The notes under the pieces: model-generated
Told to the model about the DNA's origin: nothing
The model's input: only the letters and a program-made list of their open reading frames with translations
The model's database searches: none
Part shown: positions 18,541 to 26,953 of the stretch, in pieces
How the letters are laid out: each line of letters starts with the position of its first letter
Numbering within the stretch: position 1 is the first letter of the stretch
From: SAR324 cluster bacterium
GTDB taxonomy: Bacteria > SAR324 > XYD2-FULL-50-16
DNA: 64,000 nt
Reading direction: 5' to 3'
Assembly (NCBI GenBank): GCA_028282885.1
Contig: JANQGX010000089.1
Location: 25,751 to 89,750, forward strand
Program-made: the position numbers and the translations under genes

Positions 18541-18876
18541 ATGGCAATGGAAAAAATAATTATGGATAAAAACAACACCGTTGTTTGGGTTCCCACTGAT
18601 GAATTAGAGGATCCGGCCAATCTGAAATCTCCACTTGAAGAGTTCAAGAAAAGTGGAATGCAGCAGGTTGTTCTCGACCTGACCGCAAAAGAATGGCTGA
18701 CCAGTTCCGAAATAGGAGCGGTGATGTGGGTATTTAAGGAGCTGGAAGCTCTGAAAGCCAAACTGTGCCTGGTTGCAGTCTCTCCTTTTGTTTTAAAAAC
18801 CGTAAAACTGACCGGTATTGACCAGTTGCTGGAAGTCTTTGATTCCAGAGAATCAGCGCTGAATCAAACCCATTAA
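18541..18876 (+). CDS. STAS-domain anti-sigma factor antagonist
   Basis: About 111 residues from ATG 18541. I chose this start over an in-frame upstream one at 18460 because AGAGGT precedes it and the STAS fold begins shortly after. The helix cap 'LTSSEIGAVMWVF' aligns with the conserved Ser-Ser-(x)-(I/L)-Gly of SpoIIAA and RsbV, where the Ser is phosphorylated by the cognate kinase and dephosphorylated by PP2C. The flanking genes encode precisely these partners. The cNMP-fold/HPt kinase gene starts 12 bases after this stop, so the two are very likely co-translated. Confidence 0.9.
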   Translation: MAMEKIIMDKNNTVVWVPTDELEDPANLKSPLEEFKKSGMQQVVLDLTAKEWLTSSEIGAVMWVFKELEALKAKLCLVAVSPFVLKTVKLTGIDQLLEVFDSRESALNQTH

Positions 18877-18888
18877 GCCAATTGAGCG

Positions 18889-21258
18889 ATGGAAGCATTA
18901 AAAATTGATAGCCGGCTCTCTTCGGATATTGACGAGGAGTTTATTCGCCATTTGAAAAACCTTTCGATATTCAAAGAACTGACCCTTCCCCAGCTCCAGA
19001 TCATCACCAAAGCTGTCAAGCTGAAACAATTTGAGCCGGGGGCGGAACTGATTATCCAAGGTTTCCCGGTCACAGCCGTCTTTTTTATCAAGAACGGTCT
19101 GGTGGATGTACTGGTTAATGACGATCGGGTGGCCCAAAGGGGTGAGTTGGACACCATTGGTGAAATGTCCTGCCTGTCGGGAGAACGTTTTGCCTCAGCA
19201 ACCGTCAAGGCCGTCACCCGCTGTCAGGCCTGGGAGATTGAACGCGAACTTTTTATAAGTATAATCAATTCGATACCCAGTTTGCGATCGCAAATGTTTT
19301 CCTTGATCTCCAGTCGGTTGCAGCAAATCAGCCATCGATTCTCAGAAATACTGAAGCACATTCCCCATGGAATTATAAAAATCGATGTTCAGGGGCTCAT
19401 CACCGACGAGTTTTCCAGCCGCTGCATCGAGTATTTCGGTGTCAGCCGATTGACGGGCAAAAGCTTTGGCGAATTGTTATTCGTGGATGATTCCAAATTG
19501 AAAAACCGGTGGGAAGAGACGATTCAATCCATGGTGGAAAACGGAAGCGATATCACCTCAAAAATCAGAACATTACCAAGTGAGGTAACTTATCCTCATC
19601 CTGACGGAACAAATCGGATCTTTGAACTGTTTTACCATGATTGCAGGGATGAATCGGGAAAACTGGTCGGTTTTGATATCGGAATGGATGATGTCACCCG
19701 TAGCCGTTATTATAAAACACAGCTTTCCTCATTCAAAGACCTGCTCACCAGGATGGAGCAATTGCTCATTCTTTTCGATTCGGAAAGCGGTTTGGTGATA
19801 CAGGAAACCATCAGCAAGTCAAAAATCGGTCAATTACACTTCCCTTCCTGGAAAAATCTGAAGGGGAGTAACATCCTGTCCAGCATATTAAGTTATCGAA
19901 GCTCTGAAGAGCGCCAGCATCTGGACCGATGGCTGAAAATGCTTCAAGACCCTTTTGTTTTGGAATCCATGGATGGAAATCAACTCGCCGATTTGGCCCC
20001 CAGGTTTGCGATTGAAACAGCAACCGGCGATGTTGCCGAACTCACCTTTTCATTAGGTAGAAATACACCCAAAGGTTACAGGGAGATACTTTGCAGTCTG
20101 AAATTCCTGGAAGCGGGCCCTGATTGCGGACCACCCGTTTATTCTACCATGCAGCTCATGGAGGAAATCACTGCGGCTGAAAAAGAGCATTCCAGGAATC
20201 TGCCTGAAGCATTGAATGAAATGCAGACGTCACTGGATATTGTCCAATCCTTGATGTCGACGCCGGACAATCTCTTAAAAAACCAAAACCGCATCGCTGC
20301 AATCATTCATTCGGTGAAAGGCCTGGGACAATCTTTCGGTCTAAGCACCATCGCCACCGCATCTCATGAGTTCGAGGATGTTCTTGGTGATACCCTCAAA
20401 GGCAATCAAAATCCCGAAACATCCGAACAATTGATAGATTTATTCAAATCCCTTTTATCGCTTATTCTGGTTTCCAGGAGTCTCTGCAAGACTGAGCGGG
20501 ATTTGGACTTGGGGGTAATCCGGAACAGAAAACCCGAGATTCAAATATCTCAGAAGAATTACAAAGCCTTGCACCAGCACTTTGCCCGAATTGTGGAGAG
20601 TTTTCAAAAATCACCTCACAACCAGGATGATCTGTCTGCATTGATGGTTCTGAAGAAAGAAATCGAATCATATGGTCAGACCAAACCTGGTGATGTTTTT
20701 CCCAGATTGCAGCGGATCGTCGCTGATACATCCAACCTGCTGAATAAAAAAGTAGAGTTCATCATCCACGAAAAATCCACAGCAATGATTTCGATTGAAA
20801 AGGGCCATGTGTTGAATTCCTGCTTGATCCAACTGGTAAAAAACGCCGTCTGCCATGGGGTTGAAACCAAGGAGGAGAGAAAATTCCTGGGCAAACCTGA
20901 AAAGGCCCTGATTGAACTGATTATTGCCCGAAATGGGACCAATCTTGTCGTCTGTGTCAAAGATGATGGCAAGGGGTTGAATTTTAAAAAAATAGCTGAA
21001 CGGGCGCTACTGATGAAACTGGTGGATGCGGAAACCTGCCAGAAACTGCTGGAAGAAAAAAACCACGAACATATCGCCAATTGGATCTGGGAAACCGGAT
21101 TCAGCACTTCGGAATCGATATCGCTGGCTTCGGGTCGAGGCGTTGGAATGAGTATGGTTAAGGAAGAGATAGAAAGACTGGGGGGAACAGTCCGCATAGA
21201 AGCCACGGAAGGCAAGTGCAGCCGAATTACCCTGCACATTCCGATAAACGATGATTAA
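18889..21258 (+). CDS. cNMP-fold sensor with PAS-like, HPt and CheA-like ATPase domains
   Basis: A 789-residue protein with an unusual order of domains. Residues about 20-145 form a cyclic-nucleotide-binding fold with the phosphate cassette 'IGEMSCLSGERFASATVKA'. Gly91 and Glu92 are kept, but by alignment with CRP and PKA the Arg that holds the cyclic phosphate is Ala102; an Arg lies two positions earlier (100). A PAS-like domain follows (about 150-280). A helical segment contains 'IIHSVKGLGQSFGL', a clear HPt signature with the phospho-His near residue 474. The C-terminal HATPase is CheA-like ('LVKNAVCHGVE' about 649, 'DDGKGLN' about 692, 'SGRGVGMSMV' about 748) and lacks P2 and CheW-like domains. 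It may autophosphorylate the HPt His and pass phosphate to the REC proteins at 21318 and 28756. Control by cAMP from the cyclase at 30461 is attractive but the missing Arg is a warning. Confidence 0.85.
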   Translation: MEALKIDSRLSSDIDEEFIRHLKNLSIFKELTLPQLQIITKAVKLKQFEPGAELIIQGFPVTAVFFIKNGLVDVLVNDDRVAQRGELDTIGEMSCLSGERFASATVKAVTRCQAWEIERELFISIINSIPSLRSQMFSLISSRLQQISHRFSEILKHIPHGIIKIDVQGLITDEFSSRCIEYFGVSRLTGKSFGELLFVDDSKLKNRWEETIQSMVENGSDITSKIRTLPSEVTYPHPDGTNRIFELFYHDCRDESGKLVGFDIGMDDVTRSRYYKTQLSSFKDLLTRMEQLLILFDSESGLVIQETISKSKIGQLHFPSWKNLKGSNILSSILSYRSSEERQHLDRWLKMLQDPFVLESMDGNQLADLAPRFAIETATGDVAELTFSLGRNTPKGYREILCSLKFLEAGPDCGPPVYSTMQLMEEITAAEKEHSRNLPEALNEMQTSLDIVQSLMSTPDNLLKNQNRIAAIIHSVKGLGQSFGLSTIATASHEFEDVLGDTLKGNQNPETSEQLIDLFKSLLSLILVSRSLCKTERDLDLGVIRNRKPEIQISQKNYKALHQHFARIVESFQKSPHNQDDLSALMVLKKEIESYGQTKPGDVFPRLQRIVADTSNLLNKKVEFIIHEKSTAMISIEKGHVLNSCLIQLVKNAVCHGVETKEERKFLGKPEKALIELIIARNGTNLVVCVKDDGKGLNFKKIAERALLMKLVDAETCQKLLEEKNHEHIANWIWETGFSTSESISLASGRGVGMSMVKEEIERLGGTVRIEATEGKCSRITLHIPINDD

Positions 21259-21317
21259 GGGCTTTGAGATAACCTGTTTTAACGTAAATCAATGTAAACC
21301 AAGCAAGGGAAAATCTA

Positions 21318-23027
21318 ATGACTTATCTGGATTTTAGTAATGATCGACATCTCGACCTGCTTTCATCGCAGAAGATTGATCCTTCAAATCTGAAGAAAAC
21401 AATCATTCAGTTTAAGCAGTTCAATGATCGATTTTACCATTCCACAAAGAAAAATGAACATATTTACACAATGCTGAGTTCGGGTGAAATGATGCTGAAC
21501 GGCTACCTTCCCTACAAGAACATGCCGCTCAAAGAAAAAAAAGAATGGGAAACAATCAAAGACCTCAAAACAGGAGATAGGGGATATGTCAACCGCTACC
21601 TGGTCATGGAACTGGAAAAGATCATGCCTAGACTTTACCGGGAAATCATCTACCCTCTCTACTCAATTCAAGTATCGGAAAACCGGATTGAAGCCCCCGA
21701 GTTATCAGACGATATCAATGCCCTGCTGGTTACTTCCAATATACCGGGATGTTTCAGATTCCTGGAAAAAATGGGGAACTACAAAAAAGGTGTCTTTAAT
21801 CCCCTCCGCAGAAACTACATTAGCTTCATTGAAAACAAAATATTAGACACAATTACCCAGTACCTTAAATCCGTGGAAAACGAGCTGGATAAGCTTGATC
21901 TGGCCCTATTCGGCAACAATCATCAAACAAGCTGGTCTTTTATAGAAGATATAATTCTCAAGTTATGCAGTCGTGCCGATCCCAATCACGATGATCCAAT
22001 CAGCACTGAAGCTATCAACAGTCTGAGATCCATTTACATCTCCTTATTCAACATTGCCATGATCTGGTTGATCGAAAGAGATCAGGTCCCCATCTCTTTT
22101 CGTCGATTACTGCCCGCAATACCGGATCGCCTGGACTTCTCAAAAGAGGGGTTGCAGGACGACAATGCCTGGAAAAGATATCAGGATCACCATTTCCTGT
22201 TCATGCGTCTTCCCAAAGATCAGAAAGAAAAGCTCACCTCCTGCCTGGGGACACTTACCGCGGCTCAAAGAGTTATGTGGATGGGCTGTCTCGGTAAACA
22301 GGAAATTCAAGCTCTGGTTTTGCCCATGGTTTCACAAAGAGGAAGATTCGAAAATCTGGCCACTGCAGCATTCCGACTGAAGGATCCGGGTGAGGAGGAC
22401 AGTTTTTTCGGTTCCAGGGTCTGGTCGGTACTCCAAACTATATACAGCAAGTATTTTTCAGGAAAGGACATTGTTTCAAATGAAACGCATCACTTGTTTG
22501 GAAGTGCAAAGCAACAAAACGAAGCCCCGGTTAATCCGAAAATCGAAATTGGACATGAAGGTGAGGAAACCGATTTTTCATATATTCGAGACCTCAGGTT
22601 TCTCGTTGTGGATGACTCCGAAAAAATCCGCAAGATGACCATCACTGTTCTGGAAAAAGAAGGAGTGAATCAAATACATGAAGCAGCAGACGGGGAGCAG
22701 GCCTGGGAAATCATCAATCGACAGCCGCTTGATATCATCCTCTGCGATTGGATAATGCCCAACTTAACCGGAATCGAACTGGTCCAAAGAATGATGCAGG
22801 TGGAAAACCTGGCCAACAATGTCGCCTTTCTGATGCTGACCACCGTCAATGACAAGGCATCCATCGTTGAAGCCCTGAGTGTTGGGGTGCGGGGCTATTT
22901 GATCAAACCATTTTCCAGAAAGCAATTGCTGGAGAAAGTTGGTTTTGCATCCAAATGGCTTAGCAAAGAAAGACTGGCAGGGAAAGTACCCGTTCAAACC
23001 GATCCGACGCAACCCGCAGCTTTCTGA
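21318..23027 (+). CDS. Unknown alpha-helical domain fused to a C-terminal CheY-like receiver (paralogue A)
   Basis: The 569-residue protein carries a normal receiver at about 430-550: 'LVVDDSEKIRKM', phospho-Asp in 'ILCDWIMPNLTG', Thr in 'LMLTTVN' and Lys in 'GYLIKPF'. The first 420 residues match no family I know. They are closely shared with the protein at 28756-30426, which shows the same landmarks: N-x-E-H-x-Y-x-M-L near 46, G-D-R-G near 88, 'SNIPGCFRFL' near 138, 'INSLRSIYISLFN' near 236 and 'LPAIPDRLDFS' near 265. The two are clear paralogues flanking three genes. The receiver probably takes phosphate from the HPt kinase encoded just before, and the N-terminal domain would be the output. 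It contains no helix-turn-helix or enzyme motif that I can identify. Confidence 0.8.
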   Translation: MTYLDFSNDRHLDLLSSQKIDPSNLKKTIIQFKQFNDRFYHSTKKNEHIYTMLSSGEMMLNGYLPYKNMPLKEKKEWETIKDLKTGDRGYVNRYLVMELEKIMPRLYREIIYPLYSIQVSENRIEAPELSDDINALLVTSNIPGCFRFLEKMGNYKKGVFNPLRRNYISFIENKILDTITQYLKSVENELDKLDLALFGNNHQTSWSFIEDIILKLCSRADPNHDDPISTEAINSLRSIYISLFNIAMIWLIERDQVPISFRRLLPAIPDRLDFSKEGLQDDNAWKRYQDHHFLFMRLPKDQKEKLTSCLGTLTAAQRVMWMGCLGKQEIQALVLPMVSQRGRFENLATAAFRLKDPGEEDSFFGSRVWSVLQTIYSKYFSGKDIVSNETHHLFGSAKQQNEAPVNPKIEIGHEGEETDFSYIRDLRFLVVDDSEKIRKMTITVLEKEGVNQIHEAADGEQAWEIINRQPLDIILCDWIMPNLTGIELVQRMMQVENLANNVAFLMLTTVNDKASIVEALSVGVRGYLIKPFSRKQLLEKVGFASKWLSKERLAGKVPVQTDPTQPAAF

Positions 23028-23058
23028 TGACCAGAGCAGATTAATCAAGGAGCCATCC

Positions 23059-25539
23059 ATGAGTCAGGAAATCGAACAGGAACAGATCGAGAAAAAAGAG
23101 CAGGAACGGATTCGGAAGGGGTTATTTAAACTGCAGACGGATCGACGTTATCTGCTTCATTTGCCGGGTGATCTTTATGAACTCTACCATGCCGCACTTG
23201 CCGAAAGAATGAAATCGATGCGAATCAAGCTGGAGATTGGCAAAGAAGAGTCAGAGAACCACTCAAAGGGGAACTGGCATCAAACTTTCAGCTATCGATG
23301 TTCCCAACCCGATACCATTTTCAAAGATGCTCCCGGCCCGGAAGATGACCCGGAGATTGTCATCGACGAATTGTTCGATGTTGAGGGAAGCCCGGAAAAA
23401 GTCCGGATGGAACCGTTTCCCAGGGAATCAAACCTGCTGACTGATCTGGAGCAGCGGTATCTGTCCCTTAAAGAGGCCGTCGAAAACAGGGAGGATAACA
23501 CTCATCTCTGGAAACTGGCAGAAATGCAACAACGAATACGACTGAAAATCAAGGAGATTGATAAACTGAAAAAGAATCTGGCCCTTCTTGATGAAGAGAT
23601 CTGCAAACACGATGAGGTGTACTTCCAGATTCTCGAACATCTGCTCCGGGAAGCCATCGATTTTGTGCTCGATTTGAAACGACTTGGGGATGTGATGAAG
23701 CGATATATCCGGATTCTCATTGTCGATAACCTGGGAGACCGCGCGCTCGACCAACTGGAAGAGAGGGGCTTCAGAAAACGATTTGTCACCATCATGAGCC
23801 TGAACCAGTTCAATCGTACCTATTCTGAGTTCAAACAGCAGTTCAAGGAACGGTATCCGGACAAGGAGGCAACCTACCAGGACTTTTTCACCAAGTGTTC
23901 CGTTTTTAACGAATATGAGATCGTTTTCTATAATCCATGGAGATTTGGTGAAGAGGGCCTGCCCGTTCAGTTAAGACTTAAAAAAACCCCCGAGCTTTCC
24001 AAAAAAGAGATCCGAAAAATGGAAGAGGATCCTGAGTTAAAGGCGATTAAAGTTAAAAAGATTACCGAGAAAAAAAGTGAGTTGGAAGCAATACTGCAAA
24101 AAACAGAGCAGGAAATGCACATCTCTGAAACCGAAGGAGGGGTTGGTGAATCGGCCTATGTCGCACTCAACAAAAAACGAAAACGTTTGTTGGCAACGAT
24201 CAAGAATAATAACGCCGAACTGGAGGAACTACAAAAAGAGATTAGCTATAAACCAAAAACCTTGTTTTATATTCGAAATTTTGCCGACCTGCTTAAGGAT
24301 CGAAAAATATCAAAACAACTATCGGGACAGAAAGTTTCACAAACCAAAGAGTTGGAATGCCTTTCAAATCTGGCAAAACGGAAAACTGCCCAGGAACAAG
24401 TCATCAACAGGCTGAATGCCCGGGTTAAGAGTATTTTAAGGGATATGAATATCTACTCCCGCCAGAACCCACTAGATCCTGAAAAAAGCTATCAACAGGT
24501 TCTAGGCATACACACCCTGGATAAAATTGAGATGTCGATTCTCGGCAGTAGTATAGCGTATTCAAACAAACTGATTCATAAGCATCCGAGGCCAAGACTT
24601 GGCAGTCAGATGGAAATGGGAGCAATCGACTGGCAAAATGAAGCCGTCTCCTACAGCTCCATTTACGTGGCATCCAAGCTAATGTCAATTGACACCTCTC
24701 TGCTATGCCGGTTCTTTCGAATAACTGAGGATGACTATACGGAACGATTGACCGTATCCCCCGTATTGCCACAGAAAAGAGATTTTGACGGTAATATTTA
24801 TGACCTGGTTATCTTCAATCACGAGTCCTTTTCCCACTCGGAAATCACCGAGTGTCTGGAAACCAGAAAATTGGCCGATTATTCAAAGACACCCGTATTG
24901 ATTCTGGATCCACACAAATCCGTCGAGAAGAATCCGAATCGGTTAACCCTGGAATTAATGCTGGGATTAACGGTTGATGAGAATGGATTATTCAATTTTG
25001 AGATCCCTCCTTATAGTGTCACATCTCTCACCAAACCGGAAAAACTTACACCTGCGCTCTGTGAACTGATGGGGATTGATGATGAGACGGTTCCGGAATT
25101 TGAAGAAGATGCAGACTCAGATGAATATCAAGTTTCAGGGGCCATCCAGGTCGATGTTGACAAAACAGCTTCAGAAGAAGATATCAACCCGGATTTTCTG
25201 TCTTTGTCGGATACCGATCAATCCGATGCCGTGATCAAGCCCCCCGAATCAAATGATCAGATTCAGATATTTCCTCCCGAAGAGGAACCGGAAACCATCT
25301 ATTCGCTGGGCTCCCTTTTCTCATTCGACGACGAAAACAAGGACTTTGTAGCCAGTACTGAAGATCATTCGGAAGGACTCAAAGTAAATACTGAAACCCC
25401 CGGGGAAAACGAAGAGGAAAGAGTTTCCGGATTAACAGAAGAGTTCGCCAACCCGCATCCTCAACCTGAAAAGAAAGAAGATCAGGAACCGGCTAAAGGA
25501 GAGGATGATTCCGTTTACGACGCGTCACATCTTTTCTAG
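23059..25539 (+). CDS. Unknown 826-residue coiled-coil protein with acidic C-terminal tail
   Basis: The ATG at 23059 is preferred over the upstream frame opening at 22939 because AAGGAG precedes it by 6 bases and the earlier start would overlap the previous gene by about 90 bases. The protein is rich in Lys and Glu, with long coiled coils around residues 130-200 and 315-410. A segment 'RILIVDNLGDRALDQLEERG' near 230 and another near 605-640 ('YDLVIFNHES', 'TPVLILD') recall receiver strands but lack the phospho-Asp, so degenerate receivers are possible. The final 130 residues are very acidic and low in complexity. There is no signal peptide or membrane helix. It may be a cytoplasmic scaffold for the neighbouring signalling proteins. 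Function unknown. Confidence 0.72.
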   Translation: MSQEIEQEQIEKKEQERIRKGLFKLQTDRRYLLHLPGDLYELYHAALAERMKSMRIKLEIGKEESENHSKGNWHQTFSYRCSQPDTIFKDAPGPEDDPEIVIDELFDVEGSPEKVRMEPFPRESNLLTDLEQRYLSLKEAVENREDNTHLWKLAEMQQRIRLKIKEIDKLKKNLALLDEEICKHDEVYFQILEHLLREAIDFVLDLKRLGDVMKRYIRILIVDNLGDRALDQLEERGFRKRFVTIMSLNQFNRTYSEFKQQFKERYPDKEATYQDFFTKCSVFNEYEIVFYNPWRFGEEGLPVQLRLKKTPELSKKEIRKMEEDPELKAIKVKKITEKKSELEAILQKTEQEMHISETEGGVGESAYVALNKKRKRLLATIKNNNAELEELQKEISYKPKTLFYIRNFADLLKDRKISKQLSGQKVSQTKELECLSNLAKRKTAQEQVINRLNARVKSILRDMNIYSRQNPLDPEKSYQQVLGIHTLDKIEMSILGSSIAYSNKLIHKHPRPRLGSQMEMGAIDWQNEAVSYSSIYVASKLMSIDTSLLCRFFRITEDDYTERLTVSPVLPQKRDFDGNIYDLVIFNHESFSHSEITECLETRKLADYSKTPVLILDPHKSVEKNPNRLTLELMLGLTVDENGLFNFEIPPYSVTSLTKPEKLTPALCELMGIDDETVPEFEEDADSDEYQVSGAIQVDVDKTASEEDINPDFLSLSDTDQSDAVIKPPESNDQIQIFPPEEEPETIYSLGSLFSFDDENKDFVASTEDHSEGLKVNTETPGENEEERVSGLTEEFANPHPQPEKKEDQEPAKGEDDSVYDASHLF

Positions 25540-25588
25540 CCCGGAAAATTCGGGCAAATTATTGAGGCAGACGACGGGAGGTACCAAA

Positions 25589-26842
25589 ATGACCGAACAA
25601 GAAACCAGCGCCGGTACGAAAACATATGAACGACCCGGTATTGTCGATCCCCAATTGATAAAACGGATCAAAACCGCTATGAAGATTGCCGCTCCCGAAA
25701 AAGATTCATATTGGGAAATAGAGCCAGTCGGTCAGGATGAGCAAAAGAAAAAGAAGATTCTGGGTATCTTCAAAAGACCGACCTTAAGCGAAGACCTCAC
25801 CCGGGAACTGAGGAAGGAGGTCGTTCAGACACCGGGTAACACCCTCTCGAAGGTTAACAGGTTAAGGAAGAAGTATCCGAATGACGGCCTATTGGTTCTG
25901 TTCTCATCCATCTGCGCCTATGGCAATGCCATCAATTCGGGAAGCAAGGAAGGGGCGTTTCACAGCTTCAAATCTGCTGTTCAGGACGCTGCAATAGCCA
26001 TCTACAGTGACCAGGTTTGTCTGTACAGCATGGAGATGTTTTTCAAAAACTACTTTGCCTATCTCGACAGGTTCAGAAGATTCCAAATCGCCGTTTACGA
26101 GGAAATGGTTCAGGATCCGCAACTTGATGGTTATAAAAAAGATTTTCTCAATGCCATACAGATTTCAGAGCAGTTGTTCGCCGAAAAAACAGGAGTCCAG
26201 AAAGTCATCAACCAGTTGAAGAAGCGCATCAAATCCTCTATGTACAATACCAACATTGATGCCCCGTTAATCCGTGAGGCAGCACATCAAATCGTCAATG
26301 GGAAAGCTTCCGAAAAATGCAGGATGGGTACCGCCAGCGAAACCATCGCCTTTGTGCATGCCATGGCGTCCACTTTCGCCCGGGTTCCCATATTGTTCGG
26401 TGTGGTAGACAAAATACTGGGACAGCTTCCTGATCTGCACAAATCTTTTGTACTTAGAAAGATCTCTATTTCTTCCATTCGCAATTTTGTCAAGCTCAGA
26501 ATGGCTGCTGCAGAGGGGGACAAGGAACTGATGTCCAGGATCAGTCAGACCATATTCAAGGAAAACACCGCCGCCATGATCAAATTAGAGGGGCAATCGC
26601 TTTACCAGCCCTATGAAACCGATCCCTTCTTCAATATCGCCTACCTGGCCGAACTAAGCCATGGCTCACGAGGGGATTCTTACTATCAGGAATTAATCAC
26701 AACAGCAGTTGATGCCATGGAAGAGGTGATCAAGCGGGACATGTCGAAAAACAATGTCTTTACCGAAACTGCCACCAAACTGTCCCGAAAACTGAGTATT
26801 CACAAAACCCCCGACTCCGTTGAAGAGAACAGCTCAGCCTGA
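25589..26842 (+). CDS. Unknown 417-residue helical protein
   Basis: The start ATG 25589 follows GGGAGG at a good distance; the longer frame opening at 25505 lies inside the previous gene's end. No known domain was recognised. The sequence looks all-helical and soluble, with a basic patch early ('EQKKKKILGIFKRPTLSED') and segments such as 'FHSFKSAVQDAAIAIYSD' and 'DKILGQLPDLHKSFVLRK'. It sits between the coiled-coil protein and the TerB/DUF2225 protein in a same-strand run with short gaps, so it probably works in the same complex or pathway. Function unknown. Confidence 0.7.
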   Translation: MTEQETSAGTKTYERPGIVDPQLIKRIKTAMKIAAPEKDSYWEIEPVGQDEQKKKKILGIFKRPTLSEDLTRELRKEVVQTPGNTLSKVNRLRKKYPNDGLLVLFSSICAYGNAINSGSKEGAFHSFKSAVQDAAIAIYSDQVCLYSMEMFFKNYFAYLDRFRRFQIAVYEEMVQDPQLDGYKKDFLNAIQISEQLFAEKTGVQKVINQLKKRIKSSMYNTNIDAPLIREAAHQIVNGKASEKCRMGTASETIAFVHAMASTFARVPILFGVVDKILGQLPDLHKSFVLRKISISSIRNFVKLRMAAAEGDKELMSRISQTIFKENTAAMIKLEGQSLYQPYETDPFFNIAYLAELSHGSRGDSYYQELITTAVDAMEEVIKRDMSKNNVFTETATKLSRKLSIHKTPDSVEENSSA

Positions 26843-26953
26843 TCCCTGCAACCGATTAAGGTTTGGGCACAGTGCAACTGAATAATGGATAAGGATGTTC
26901 TTGAGTATCATTTGAATTGAAAACGACCAACTCAACTAACCAACAGGATAATC

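Noticed and set aside
20676..21239. 187-codon minus-strand open frame
   Set aside because: Antisense shadow of the CheA-like ATPase domain; Ser-rich translation without any motif.
22939..23058. Longer start for the coiled-coil protein
   Set aside because: It would overlap the REC paralogue by about 90 bases; AAGGAG before ATG 23059 marks the better start.
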